64,000 nt of DNA from Dimorphilus gyrociliatus (lineage: Eukaryota > Annelida > Polychaeta > Dinophilidae), in assembly GCA_904063045.1 (NCBI GenBank), contig CAJFCJ010000018.1, forward strand, positions 620,001 to 684,000, in the 5' to 3' direction. Numbering within the stretch: position 1 is the stretch's first letter; the number at the start of each line of letters is the position of its first letter. The translations under genes and the position numbers were made by a program. The notes under the pieces were generated by a model that was not told the DNA's origin, made no database searches, and worked only from the letters and a program-made list of their open reading frames with translations. Shown piece after piece: positions 11,918-24,260 of this stretch.

Positions 11918-14715
11918 TTTTTAAAAAAATTTCATGTTACTTACCTAGCTTTTGTCGAGTTTAAGTTGTTGCTTTTAATATGCATATTCGAAAAAAAAGA
12001 CACAAAGTACACGAATATTTATATCTATTTGAATTTCTCAATTTTTTAGAGTTTGCACTAATGTTATTGTATTCCCTTTTGTCATATGACAGATTGAAAA
12101 CGTTTAATTGGAAAAAAAATATTTAGTCTCGACTAATTCTGCTAATGTTCATTGGGAATTATTTAATATCTTACTCTAACAATATATCACCTTATGATAT
12201 AAGCGTTCCCTTACAAAATAGTATAATACCCTTGGAGAAAATAAATCGTGTAAAATTCGAGCAAACAAAATGAACCAATCAACGACTTGATTACAAACAC
12301 ATTCCCATGACCTCAATAGATCAAATGTGCTTATTGGCTGACAAATATTTTTGTTTGTTCGTAATGGGATAATGGGCTCTGAGGGTATGGCAAACCGTTG
12401 GTGGTCGTTAGGTTTTGTTACTCATTATTGCCTGGTATTGCTGAACGAAATACCAGCTCTACCGAGTAGTCAGAACCACCCAGACACATATACTCTCGAA
12501 ATAAACACGCTTTTATGTATTGTTATGCAAATTAGTTTCAGTCTAGCCGTCACACTTCAATATGGCGATTCGTGTTACTTTATATTCGAAAAGAAGACGG
12601 TATTGTGGGAATTCGTTTCGATGCTGAATCGTATCATATATTCATTTCAATTATACTTCGTTTAGATCGTTCTTGCACGTAAATATATACCATGAATATT
12701 TTATAAATACTGCTTCTGCCAGGTATGTGATATGAAGTTTTTTTTTTATGTACAGCTTCTTTGTCATCTTGTTTTATTACAGAATAGTTTATAAATTACT
12801 TTAAAAAATATTTTTCCATTTTCCCTCTCTATTATTTCTTTTGCTTTTCTTTCTTATCGAATATTCAAAGGCTAAACGTGATTTATTTCCACTTTTTTGA
12901 CGGAAGCTGAAAAGTATACACTGTATCGAAAAATCGAGAAAAAAAAGAACAATTCTCCAAGTGCTTGTCAATCAATTCGATCAAAGGATAAGTACGCTTT
13001 GCCGTGATCTTTTCCTGTCGCCGAGTGCCCTTCAACTCCCGCCGCGTTTCATTTGTTCTGTCCCTTTAACAAACACTTCGTAAATAGGTCGTATTTATGG
13101 CTCTTTTTTTTGTCATGGCGTCTACATGAATGTAGGCATCCGCCAACTGTTAAACAGAATGCTGATCGTGAATAGTTAAGCTTTTATAGCGTTAAAGTTC
13201 CAGTATTTCTAAAGACTTAAGAAGTCAATAGCAACGAGCTTTCACCTTGTAGTTAAAGAAAACAATTCATCTTTTAAATTGATCGACAACTGATAAAGAT
13301 TTTATTCAAGGGTGTTTAAGATATTCTAGACGACAATTATATTCAGGGATCGGTAATATATATGACGTGTAATTCTATGCAAATTATTACGTAAGGCTAA
13401 ACCTTTATTCCGTTGGGTTATTCAAGTGTAGTTTTCGGTTGAAATTACTAGTTGAATGACATGCAGAAATATATTGTGTAATTATATGGAGAGCCGGTCA
13501 GATAAAAGGACTGGCAGGAATAATAATTAAATCCCACCAACAGGTATTTTATTAAAAAGCAATTCTATTATTTCAGCTTTGGTGTATGTAATGATAATGG
13601 CAATAACAATAATAATAACAACCAGCTTTGCCAAAAATAGTTTGGATTCGGAAAGGGTTGCATAAAGACAACGTCAACTGAATGAAAAATAAACGATAGT
13701 ATTGATCTGTCGTTCAAACTCAGCCAGCTAAATCGGGCGAGGTAAAAAGGCAGGTGCCATAGCTTTAAACGGTGTCGGTGACATGTAAACACCCAGTTTG
13801 TTTACTATGTAAAAGATCTGTGAAAGGAGCTGACTTTTGGTCAAGATGGCTTTTTTCGCTCTTGGATGAGGTCGCTGAGGTCGGATTTCATTTACTCTTC
13901 AATTTTTCTTAAATCCAGCACTTAAAACAAAGTAACGAACACCCGACCTTTTGGTACCAAAGCGTTAACCCTTTATTTTCTCATTTATATAAAGAATCGT
14001 CTATTAATGGATCGAAATATCCCCCTCTTTTTTTCAAGGATTTTCACTTTTAAAGGGACTTTACTCTAAGGCTGAGAATAACAATAATTTGTTTTACGTA
14101 ATGATGACGTAATGCAATAAAACTGCAACAGCTGACGCAGGACTTGTCAAACCGAACTGCAGTACAGTGATATTGTTTGTTCAGCTTTGTTCGCACTTTG
14201 TCTATGCTCTTATCTTGCTTATCTATAGGATAGAGTCTGTATACTTTTATTCAACGATAATGAAAATTTTGCTGAGGGAAAGTAAATGAAATATTTTACG
14301 ATAAAATCACGACATTGAGAATTTCTCCCAGTTCCATTGTATAGGCCTGCCTACAAGAGCATTAGCATACACTAAAGTATTTGTTGACTTATTACATCAT
14401 TTATCTAAACGGTCCCACCGCTGGCTTTGTTGCAAAAGTTTCTGTATTTATTCAACGTCGCCCAATCAATTTTCAATCTGGTTTTTCTTCCGTAGAAGCG
14501 AAGCGTTATGTTAAAAGTTTAACAATTGTTACTTTTAAATAACAATGTTTTTCCTTTTATAAATTTATTAGATGTATTTATGTTGTTTCTATCAGAACAG
14601 TAAATTGTCCTCAAAATAATACTAATTAATCTTACAGTTTGTATCAAAATATAAATAACCTCCTGTACACAGCTTATAGTTATCAGGAGAAGACATACGC
14701 ACAGACACAGACACA

Positions 14716-14770
<55 letters not shown>

Positions 14771-15507
14771 TTATTTATTTATATGTATATATACTGTATA
14801 TATATATATACACTTGTATATACACTACCGGGTATATGAAATATCCCGTAGATGAACTGAGCGTTATATACAGTATAAACGAATGAATAAAAATATAATT
14901 ATAAGAATGCTCCGTTGCTTGTAAAATATTGATGAATATAAATATATATTAACATTTAAGGAAAACTATACCTTTATCTATATAAACATATAGACTATTA
15001 CTTAAAATCAGTTAAGTAAAACTGAGTCCTTTCAAAGCACGATCTCATTGTAGTATTCAGTATTCTTCATTCTACTATTATTATATTAAGAAATTATTGA
15101 AATAAAGGGGTTAAAGCTAGTGTATTGTAAGGAAATTTATCGATGTATGAGTCTAACCCAAGAGTTTTGCTGATAATAATAAATGTACACAATTATATTA
15201 TGGATATGCGCAAAATAATTTATAAGATTTTTTTACTAGCGATTCTTCTTTGTGCGCATATTTACCACTTAATCTCATAGATTTTGATATAACTATAATG
15301 CTGTATACATGCTATTCTTATAAATTCTACGTATTCCCATCACCTGATCGAACTACTATATCGATCGCCTTCAGCGTTGCTATAGAAACGCTTAGTTTAG
15401 TATTTTAGAAAACTTTTATAAATTGCTTAAATACCTGTTATTTATATAAACTAAATAGAGAAAAATTAAAAATTAGACCGGTCAACTAGAGAACAAAATT
15501 TTCGAGT
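11918..15507. other. Hox2-Hox1 spacer
   Basis: No gene was identified. The open frames at 12351-12665 and 13568-13792 look like chance frames. Notable contents are the paired bZIP-type sites TTACGTAA (14094-14101) and TGACGTAA (14105-14112), 11 bp apart start to start as in Hox3 intron 1, and a dinucleotide repeat near 14.72 kb. Confidence 0.55.
14701..14780. repeat. CACAGA and TA microsatellite
   Basis: An ACACAG-type run (14701-14718) passes into an uninterrupted TA repeat (14719-14766), then a TTTA run. The open frame across it encodes only an Ile/Tyr alternation and is not a gene. Confidence 0.9.
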
Positions 15508-15514
15508 TATAAAA
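15508..15514 (+). promoter_or_regulatory. Candidate TATA box of Hox1
   Basis: TATAAAA lies 128 bp upstream of the Hox1 ATG, on the correct strand. The ATTGG/E-box pair follows 32 bp downstream, near where transcription would begin. Confidence 0.4.
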
Positions 15515-15539
15515 CCCGCAAGAATTGATCGCGTTTGTG

Positions 15540-15561
15540 ATTGGCTACCGTAGATCACGTG
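15540..15561 (+). promoter_or_regulatory. ATTGG-N11-CACGTG module of Hox1
   Basis: ATTGG at 15540-15544 and CACGTG at 15556-15561 (within TCACGTGA) are separated by 11 bp, 96 bp upstream of the Hox1 ATG. Spacing and orientation match the Hox3 and Hox2 copies. Confidence 0.55.
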
Positions 15562-15635
15562 ATGACCGTAATACAGAGCGTTGATCAAAACGATTTTCAC
15601 ATTTGTTCTCATGCCGTTCCACTTGCCACTGGACG

Positions 15636-18081
15636 ATGAATTCGCAAACCACCGAATATTCTCTGTGCAATCTAGACTCTTCTAGTCATAATTATGCTGT
15701 TTCAGCTTTCACTGAAGCAAATTGCTATTATTCAGCGTCAGAAGGTAATGGGGGACATTTCGAACATTACGATGGAACTTATGGAGGACATTTCGGACCG
15801 AATGATTTTTATTTTCCTAGTCAAAACGAATCATGTGCACCCAGTCATGGACCGTCAAATTTCTGTTCTTTTTCTCCTTCCTCTGCTGGCAATGAGGCCT
15901 CAAAGTTGGGAGCATCTAGTGAAAACCAACAACAGAATGACCAAGCTGCAACTTACAAATGGATGACTGTGAAAAGGAGCAATCCTAAAACTAGTAAGTC
16001 TAAAAGATCATTCAAATTTAGCCGTTTTAAATTTCTAGAACAAATTACCATATTCTCACTATATATTTACGGTTGAACGACCCAGTTTCTATTAATTGAA
16101 TAGAGCGCGCGCGAGTCACGACTATTCAATTTTCTTAAAGGATTTTTACCATATATTTTTTTATATAAAAGCTTTTACCATAATTTTCTATATAACTTTA
16201 CGAATATCACGAGATTTCATGATCAAACTAAAATCTGTGTAGCATCCGTGCATTAAGGACAATATAACGTAATGATAACCTAGCGTGACCGTCTATGACA
16301 AAAGCCATATCCCTAAAGTTTTATTCTTTTACAACATGCAGGAATTTTCTTTCAGATCCAAAGTATACCTAGCCTATTATAAACACCATATATATATATA
16401 TATATATACCATATTTAAATTTGTATATAAACGTATAGTATTATATATATTAGTCTATATATATATATACTCGTATAGTATATGCATGTGAATCTTCTGA
16501 TATATATACATATACAAGTATATATTCTCTCATATAGTGTTTATATTTATGAATAAATATCTTCATATAGTGTTATTGGTTTGTAAACCTTTAAAAACTT
16601 GGCAAATAGGATAAATCCTGTTCTTATTAGGTTTAAGAGTAAAGGCTATAATACAGCAGCCAAAAAAAAATCTTGTGGGAAAAAAACTTGTTGTAATTAC
16701 ATAAATATAAAACTATATAATCGTATAGAGCACGATTGGCTCCTCACATTTTATGAGTACATTTTTGGAATAAGGACAAGGAAATAGAACTGCAGCTCAT
16801 CCAAGCCAACGAGAATATTGTAATTTAAATAAACGATGACAAGAAATTATCGGTGGTCAAAGATAGAGTCTATCTATTTCTAAAATCTAATGCTAAGAAA
16901 GAAGAGCTTATGATCTCTTGATGATATTTTACTACGAGGAATATCAGATCTTTTATAAGAGAGAAAAAATGCAAATAGATAAACACAGGATAGATTTCGT
17001 TGTATAGTTTCCGTTGCAATTTGAAAGTAAATATAAATAGAAACACGTGTTTGCATATTGACGGTATCTATGCCCTGAAAACCCCTTCAAATGGCTTACA
17101 CATGTTTGTAAATAGTAGAAAAGAAGAAAAAAAAATAGAGCAGAACTTCTGTAACCTCTAAGTATATAGAAAACATCGTAGTAATAGAAATTAACTGTAC
17201 AATAAGACGCGTATGCAAATAGATGCAAATCTTGAAAAACAAGCGGCTTAACGCTTTAGCGTCGCGTTTCAGAAAAATTATGAAATATATTAAACGCTTT
17301 AGCGTCGACGCGCAAAAAGAAGCCTGAAAAAATTCTTTGTTGCAAAACTAGTGATTTATAGCTGCTTCTTCATCACTGTCCTCTTTTGTTGCAACACCTG
17401 CGGTCATTGTTTTTTGCAAGACTTTCACCCTTGCGCTATTTTGACCTTTTTTTCAAAAGTATGGACTATTTGATATATAGATCGCGACATTGATCAAAAC
17501 ATTCCAAAGATTGATCATGTGGCAGTCTATTTCCTGTTTTCTGATTGACACGAGATGGGCGGAGTTTTTGAATAGCAGCATGCAATTAGCGGTAAAGAAT
17601 CACCTTTCGTCTGATTGTTGCTTTGTCAGAAATGAAAATTTAAAAAAAAAATAAAAAACAACTAGGTTTATTCTCGCCGTAAAACGAAATCTAATTATAG
17701 CGAAAGTTTTATAAATATTTCAGATAAGTCGGCAGATTACAGCGGTGGCTACCCACCAGCCCAGTCTCAGCCGAATATGGGACGAACGAATTTTACGAAT
17801 AAACAACTAACTGAATTGGAAAAAGAGTTTCACTTCAATAAATATTTAACGAGGGCCAGGAGGATCGAAATTGCCGCAGCTTTAGGTTTAAATGAAACAC
17901 AAGTAAGTATGAATTATTATAGTTTAAACAAAATTTAACAGATAACGACCTTCTCCAGGTAAAAATATGGTTTCAAAATCGGCGAATGAAGCAGAAAAAA
18001 AGATTAAAAGAGACTGGTTTAACTATGAACGACGTTGCGGAAACCGCTCAGTCCTTATCGTGCGATGACCATAGCAGATAG
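15636..18081 (+). CDS. Hox1: Homeobox protein Hox1 (labial)
   Basis: Anterior-most Hox transcription factor, 219 aa by hand model, short for the family. Exons are 15636-15993, 17724-17902 and 17959-18081. The hexapeptide is TYKWMTVKR (residues 107-115), the divergent form typical of Hox1/labial (usually YKWMQVKR). The homeodomain at about 136-195 has the diagnostic [29 protein letters not shown] and [10 protein letters not shown] 56-bp intron splits it between residues 44 and 45, a position I recall for labial genes. The C-terminus is only about 24 residues. The start at 15636 is the first in-frame ATG. The 1.7-kb first intron holds TA-rich repeats (16390-16410, 16440-16520) and a duplicated near-palindrome at 17.25-17.31 kb. 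Confidence 0.95.
17248..17312. repeat. Duplicated near-palindromic motif in Hox1 intron 1
   Basis: AACGCTTTAGCGTCG occurs twice (17250-17264 and 17293-17307), about 43 bp apart, each followed by a CG-rich tail. ACGCTTTAGCGT is an imperfect palindrome, so each copy could bind a dimeric factor or form a small hairpin. CG-rich words stand out in this AT-rich intron. Confidence 0.6.
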
Positions 18082-20711
18082 ATGGCACACTTATCGGACT
18101 AATATATACAAAAAAAACGATAAGAGAACCAAAAATGTGATTTGTGCAAAAAGAAACACTTTCTCACTCATTTAAAATGTCCTTGATTTTTTTGCCTCGC
18201 AATTTTTTGCGGTTGGCTGTGTCATGTTTGTCATTCATAAGTAGTCACTTAAAATTCTAGGTGTTCCAATGAAATTTACATCTAATAATATATAAGATCA
18301 ATTTTGATTATTTATTTATTTATTGAAACTTGTAAATATGTGTATATTATATCCCATAGAGTTATATATATATTTACATGTACATAAATGTTGTCCAGTT
18401 TGAATCTCTACACAAACTTCTAGTCATTTCGCTCAACGAAAAAATATATATTTATGTGCATATTTATGTGTTCCAGTTTTTTCCTTTCTTTTGCTTGCAA
18501 AAAATTTTTTTTTTGAAATACAAACATTTGCGGTGCATGCACAAAAGAGAAATAAAAAGAAAGGCCTACACAATGAAAACATCCATCACTCAGCCTCCGC
18601 GCAACATGACAGTTAGCTTTCCGGACTTTCTGCACAATTTCGCGTCTTTTATTCCAAATCTCGTTTCGAATTTATTGAGAGATTTATTTAGCAAATTGCA
18701 TAGATAGGTTATAGTACATATTCGGTTTCCAAATGTTGATAAAAATTTTAATAATAGAATCCTAGCCTCTTTTTTCCCTCTGTAATTCTATATAAGATAC
18801 GCTATTAATATAAACTAACTAGATTATTTTATCTCTGTACTCAAGCTATAAGGATTTTTTATTGCGGATCTTATGAAGAATTGACAGCGTCATTCAAGTC
18901 ATAAAATTGTCGTAAAACACGTAACTGAAGAAAGCTACTGACGTAATATACGGCTATATGAAACAGTAGTTTCGACTTTAAAAGTTTTTCCTCAGTTTCT
19001 GACCCTTAACCTTTTCTCTATTCTTTTAAATAGTAAAGTTTTGAAATACTGTTTAATGTCAGTTGTAAATGCTTTTTGTTAAATTTAACATTTTCTTTGG
19101 TTTCAATAACAAGTTATATTATAGGACGGGAGAAAACGCCTAAGGGAATGAAGTAGTATAACATCTGGTTTCATCCAGAAGAATACGCCACCTGCGAATC
19201 AAAGGCGTCATCTATCGTGTTTCTATGACACTTCTCATTTAAACTTTTTAATTACATTATCTTGGGAATTCATTTTATGATTTATATAAGATAAATTTAT
19301 GTTTCCAGAGTCCTGTTAGATGTCATCCACTGTATAAAAAACAGCAATCAATCAGAAAAAAGCGGGTATTCAAACATTTACCAAAATTTAAATGAACAAA
19401 ATATTTAACAATATTTAGAAGAAGGAAGTTATTATAGATGTTGTTTTAGAAAGAGAACGAATGTCTTGAAACTGTCCATATTAGATTGGAACAATATCAA
19501 TCATTCTAACTTTGGAGAAGATACAAAAAATTGTAATTAGAATCTCAGCTTTTCCATACTTTTTTAATGTCTTTTATATTAAGTAATAAACTTATGTTCT
19601 ATTCGATCGTTATTTTTAGCTTTAGTAAATAAAAATTGATTTATTTAAGAATAAAGAAATAAATATGGCAGATGTCAAAATATAGATGGCGCTACTATAG
19701 AGAGTATTTATAAACCTACCCCGAAGATGGCGTAAGGGATTTTTTGTTTACTACTCTTGGAGCATGCGCAATAAATATGCTTGAAAATATACAAATATAA
19801 ATGTTGTCAAGAATTGCTTTGGAATTCGTTTCATTTAAATTGTAAAGTCCAAAATTTAAGTTTTTCTTTATGCCATAAAGTTGTCTTCAAAAAATAAATA
19901 GCTTTAGTGAGAACTCTTTTGATCAATATTTAGGTCAGATCAACTTCATCAAATGGTACCCATAGAATTGGTCCCACGTGATCAAATATGCTGAAAAAGG
20001 TTACCACGCATGCGCTCTAGGTAGAGGCGCAAAAATATGCGCAGAAAAATCAATTTTCATTCTATATGCGCAGACGCATAGGTCATTTCTAAATCTTAAC
20101 CTAGTTACGCAAAACAGTGTTATTTATTTTAATAGAAGAAAATTTAACGTGCGTATCTGAAAATTAGAATGAGGAACCGTCTTACGAAAATGACAATGAA
20201 GCAGTGCTGCCACTCTGTGGGTAGGTTTCAAACTACTCCTGTAAACAAACAATACGGAAACGGAGTTACATTAACCGTTTAAAATTCTTTTGTCAACATT
20301 TATTACAAAGTAAAATTGTCGTGGCCGTAAACAGTCAAAGAGAATACATACACTAATAACAGAAAATATTTTTTTTACAAGTAAAACCCAAATATACAAC
20401 GCAATATATATGTACACACCCATTTACTGAAGTTTATACAACATAATCAGTCACAGGTCTCGCCTTCATTATGTAGAAAAAAAATCGATTACAATAATAA
20501 AGACAAAGCAAGAAACATGCTCTAAACGCGTTTCTATAACTGCAGGTTACTAAACATCGGCGTTTCTTGTTATTATTATTTTTCATATCACATGAGTCTG
20601 CGTTCTATTTAGTTCACCATCTCTCCTGTATATATACACGAAGCTAAATAGACTCAAGAAATGACGGTCAAGTATTATATTCTACAGCAACAGGGGAATG
20701 TTCCTAATTTT
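18082..20711. other. Hox1 3' region and Hox1-KANSL1 spacer
   Basis: No gene was identified. The Hox1 stop is immediately followed by AGATGGCAC, a CTCF-like core. Further CTCF-like cores occur at 19185-19196 (reverse), 19682-19695 and 19723-19733. NRF1-like GCATGCGC words lie near 19763 and 20008. A second ATTGG...CACGTG pair (19967-19980) occurs here with 3 bp spacing. KANSL1 is transcribed towards Hox1, so its 3' UTR occupies the right edge. Confidence 0.5.
19682..19735 (+). promoter_or_regulatory. Pair of CTCF-like motifs between Hox1 and KANSL1
   Basis: ATAGATGGCGCTAC (19682-19695) matches the AGATGGCGC core of insect-type CTCF sites. GAAGATGGCG (19723-19732) follows about 40 bp later. 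The position at the 3' border of the Hox cluster would suit an insulator. This is motif evidence only. Confidence 0.4.
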
Positions 20712-23700
20712 CTATCTTTTACTCTTGCTAGGTTGTTTTTTTCTGATCGTCGAGTTTGACTTTAAACGGTTCCTGCTGGATTTTGCACTTGTAGGAGTTG
20801 ATTTCATGTCCAAACTCCCATAACTGCGCATTAATGTTTCTTCTTCATCTGTTTCTGTTTCAGAGTCAATCGTTCGATTTTCAGTTGAAGACTCTACTGT
20901 AACATGATCGGCCATATCCTCATCATCATCATCTTCATCTCCATCATTTGCATCGCAGCAAGGTACAACATTATTTACTGATTTAAAAGGGCTATATTCT
21001 TCCTCGTCTGAAGAAACAAAATCCAGTCTTGCTCCCGAAACTCTTGAAGGAAGTTTGACTTGACTTGTTTCCATGGTATTAGCTGTATTTGTCATTGCTG
21101 CATCAATGTCCTTCATTTCTTGATACTCTTCCTCTTTTAAAGGAAACGTTCTTGATGTAAAAGGGGTTGTGTCATATGGTCGTTCTTCATTCAAAACATT
21201 TCCATTCTCAATTCTTTCCGTCATTTCCTGACTGTTTTCATTGGAAAGTGACACTGGTTCATCATTCGTATCATCACCTTCTAATGTTGATTGTCTCCCA
21301 CTTAGAGAAGGTCTTCGAGCATCTGTTCCTGCGGACAATCTCGAAAACTTTTGCCTTTCTAGTTCTTCTTGATCAATTAAGAGCTTTTCAAATCTTTCAT
21401 TAGATGAATTGTCAGCAAAATATTCATCCTCTGTACGTTTGCCATTTAGAGATAGATTACGGAATTTCACGGGAGAGTTTGTAGACATCACGTCCACCTC
21501 CTCTTCCTCTCCTGAGCTCTTTCGGCGTTTCTCTTCCGGAGGAAACACTTCTTCATCGCTAAAACCATTTTTAACCTCATCAAATTTTTTCCATAGCGGA
21601 ACTGAAATTTCCTTATAGTTCAAACGCTCCAAACGAGTGCAAGCAGCCATATGATGAGGAATCACAATATTATTAATGTCGAAAGCACTTTCTTTTCGTG
21701 ATGCGCTACTAGAACTTAATCGTGATCTGTTTATGTGGCTAGGAGTATGGCAATCATCGTTGAAGCTTTCCCTTTGTTCACCTGACGAATCGACTCGTCC
21801 TGTGTAAGAAATAGAATATTAGTTATCATATTGTGTTTCCAATTACACAGCAAGTCCTTACCAATCGATTTTGGAAGGGAAGAACTTTTATGGAAATTTT
21901 TGTTCCGCCAATTCTTAACTGCATCTTTTCCATATTTATTTCGTATTTTCATAGCGACTGAATTCGCTTTAGAATTGGCTCCCACTGTTCTTCGAATTTT
22001 GTCTTGTCTATTCTTTCGTCTGTTAATATCAAAATAGATAATTTGCAAACGAGAAACAAATATAAAAATACTTTTTGTCGGTTGTTGTTGAGTTGGCTAG
22101 CAGTAAATCCCTTTTCACTGCACTCTGGAACTTTCTATATTTTCCAGATCTCTGTAGTTCGTTAAACACTAAAGGAGCAGCAATATCTTGGTTTGTTCCC
22201 AAAACAGGATGATATGCTTGATCTAGAAGAGATATTCTAACTGGTCGTGATTGTCTACTGGGAGAAACCGAATCTTTATGATTTCGACGTCCATTACAAA
22301 CAAGACACACTGATGGAGCCGTTTTATGTGATGCACCGTATTGATACGTTTCATTAAACGTCAAACAGCGGCAATTTATCGTTGATAATCGATTCGCTCT
22401 AAGACGAATCAACGGCAATTTTTCGTTGGAAGTATTGGAAACGTCGCAAGTCCTTATTAATTTCCGGTTTTTGAGCAATGGTTGCTTTAAAGTTTTATGA
22501 CGTGCACATTGTTCCGAAACATCAGATACAATAGAATAAGAGAGATGATTTCTCAATCCATTTGGAACGACCGGAACTGTTGGTTTACCGCAAATATCTA
22601 AAGGACTAAAGGACGTTTCGTTTGACGAACCTTCTTCAGCCGCCTGCTTTGCTGGTACGTTGATTATTTTACTAACGATTGCCGGCTCTTGTAGAATTAT
22701 AGGTTGTTTCTCTTTCCGACATCGCCGATACAAATCAGCATTATGGCGAACTCTATATTCAAGGTCCGATACCTGGGCACGATACCACGACCAGCGCGCT
22801 GCAACCGAGGCTCTTTCTCTACTCCATGTAAAATCCGCTCGAGAACGTCTGAAATGTTAACAAGTAAATTATTGTTGGAGTAACAGGTTTTATATACTAA
22901 AAGACTAATTAAAAACGTTGTACCTAAAAAAAAAAAGACCTTGCTGTGATTATAAACTTATACGTTTAGTGTCTTACAACTATGAAACGTATTAAATTAC
23001 TATAGAACCTTACTGTAAGATATTAAATATTTATTGATAACCTACAGACAAAAGGAATACTATTATAAGTACTGTAAAGTACTTAATTATAACAATTTAT
23101 TTTTTAAGTATAAATCTTTTTCTCTAGTAGTTAAAACTTATGATTTACTTACATGTGAATTCTTCTCATTTTAGCATAGGCTTCCAGGGCAGGATCAAAG
23201 ATATCAGTGTCGTCTGAGCTTTCGGCATCTGTTGAACTATCCGTTGCGTCTGGATCTGTTCTCTCGCGATGATGAGCAGCATAATAAGAAAGTCTTCCAG
23301 TTAATTCATCCAACCTTTCACATTGCCTCCCATCTAATTTTACAATGGGTGAATTTTCACTGTTAGATTTTTGATTTTTTTGTTGAATTCTAACAAGTTT
23401 TACAAGTTCATTTGTGGGCAAATTTTTCATTTGTCCATGCTCTAACTCCGGTTGCAACGCTTGTTGATTCAGTGAAGCAGCATTTTGTAATTTAGACTTT
23501 TGCGACTGGACGAAATGAGTCAGTTGAGAATTAATATGTGGAAGTAGCTGCTGCAACTGCAAGTTTTTTAACCGTCTACTGATCGCTTCCTGTTTCGATC
23601 GAAGTTTTCGGAGGCGAACGTCAACTGGCTCTTCCTCGACTTGGTCATTTTGAGGTCGAGATTCAACATCGTGGTTGATTTCGTTCATTTTAAATCCAGC

Positions 23701-23802
23701 TAGTTCAGAATTGAAGATTGAGGCAGAATAATATTCCAACACCTTCAATTTTATAGCTGAAGAATTATTCTTCTCAACCTCATTCGTTAGCGCTGGGGCC
23801 AT
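20712..23802 (-). CDS. KANSL1: KAT8 regulatory NSL complex subunit 1 (KANSL1)
   Basis: Scaffold subunit of the non-specific lethal (NSL) histone H4 acetyltransferase complex, nuclear; 890 aa by hand model. Coding exons are 23802-23153, 22848-22072, 22019-21862 and 21799-20712 (minus strand). Two hallmarks are seen. A central block at about residues 219-262, including RWSWYRAQVSDLEYRVR, closely resembles human KANSL1. A C-terminal PEHE region from about residue 567 (FDINNIVIPHHMAACTRLER then LNYKEISVPLWKKF) is the KAT8-binding domain. The N-terminus has a charged coiled-coil-like stretch (about 65-110). After the PEHE domain comes a long acidic Ser/Thr/Glu-rich tail ending in a basic stretch, longer than in vertebrates as I recall them. 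An in-frame stop lies just upstream of the chosen ATG. It converges on Hox1. Confidence 0.9.
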
Positions 23803-24260
23803 TTGGGCCGGACAGCCAGAATTTTAATTGTACGGACGTCCAGTGCATTCAACTTTTTCCATTCTGAAAAAAAAAATTTCATTTTACAAATCGATTAATT
23901 GTAAATGCTCATCAAAGCTCGAGCCAATGATATAGAAAGCAGTATCTTAGTTAGTACTCCTTAGATCATCACATGAAGCGGTTTTTTAAATTTTTCATGT
24001 TCTTCAATCATGATCTTAAAACCAATATTTATCATGGTCAAAGTCTCCAGACGCGAATAGCGTCACTTACTCCATTCAAACAAACCTAATATGAAAACGG
24101 AACTATTTTGTTCGGTAATCAAAATAACGCGTTTTTTGCAGCAATCAAATCGTTTTTTTAAATTACAGTTACATTTTTTAATTAAAAAAGAGTATTACAT
24201 ATAATTTTTGTCTAAAATCTTAGTAGAAGTGTGTTAATTTCACATGTCACGTGACTTACC
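23803..24260 (-). other. KANSL1 5' UTR with intron
   Basis: On the minus strand a strong donor (ACGTG then GTAAGT) ends a leader exon at 24260. An acceptor (T-run then CAG) at 23864-23866 begins the next leader segment (23863-23803). That segment opens with a 12-codon upstream ORF starting at 23862. A GTCACGTGAC palindrome (24246-24255) overlaps the donor. This is inferred from splice consensus only. Confidence 0.55.

Noticed and set aside
12351-12665. 104-codon plus-strand frame between Hox2 and Hox1
   Set aside because: No in-frame ATG at its apparent start, no homology recognised, no suitable splice partners.
14639-14839. Open frame across the TA repeat
   Set aside because: It is translated microsatellite (alternating Ile and Tyr), not a protein gene.
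1-18081. A mir-10 family hairpin within the Hox region
   Set aside because: I looked for the conserved ACCCTGTAGA core on both strands and did not see it; it would be expected further upstream, between Hox4 and Hox5.
19978-20160. 60-codon plus-strand frame after the ATTGG/CACGTG pair at 19967
   Set aside because: Tempting because of the upstream pair, but no family resemblance, no downstream exons and a different spacing of the pair.
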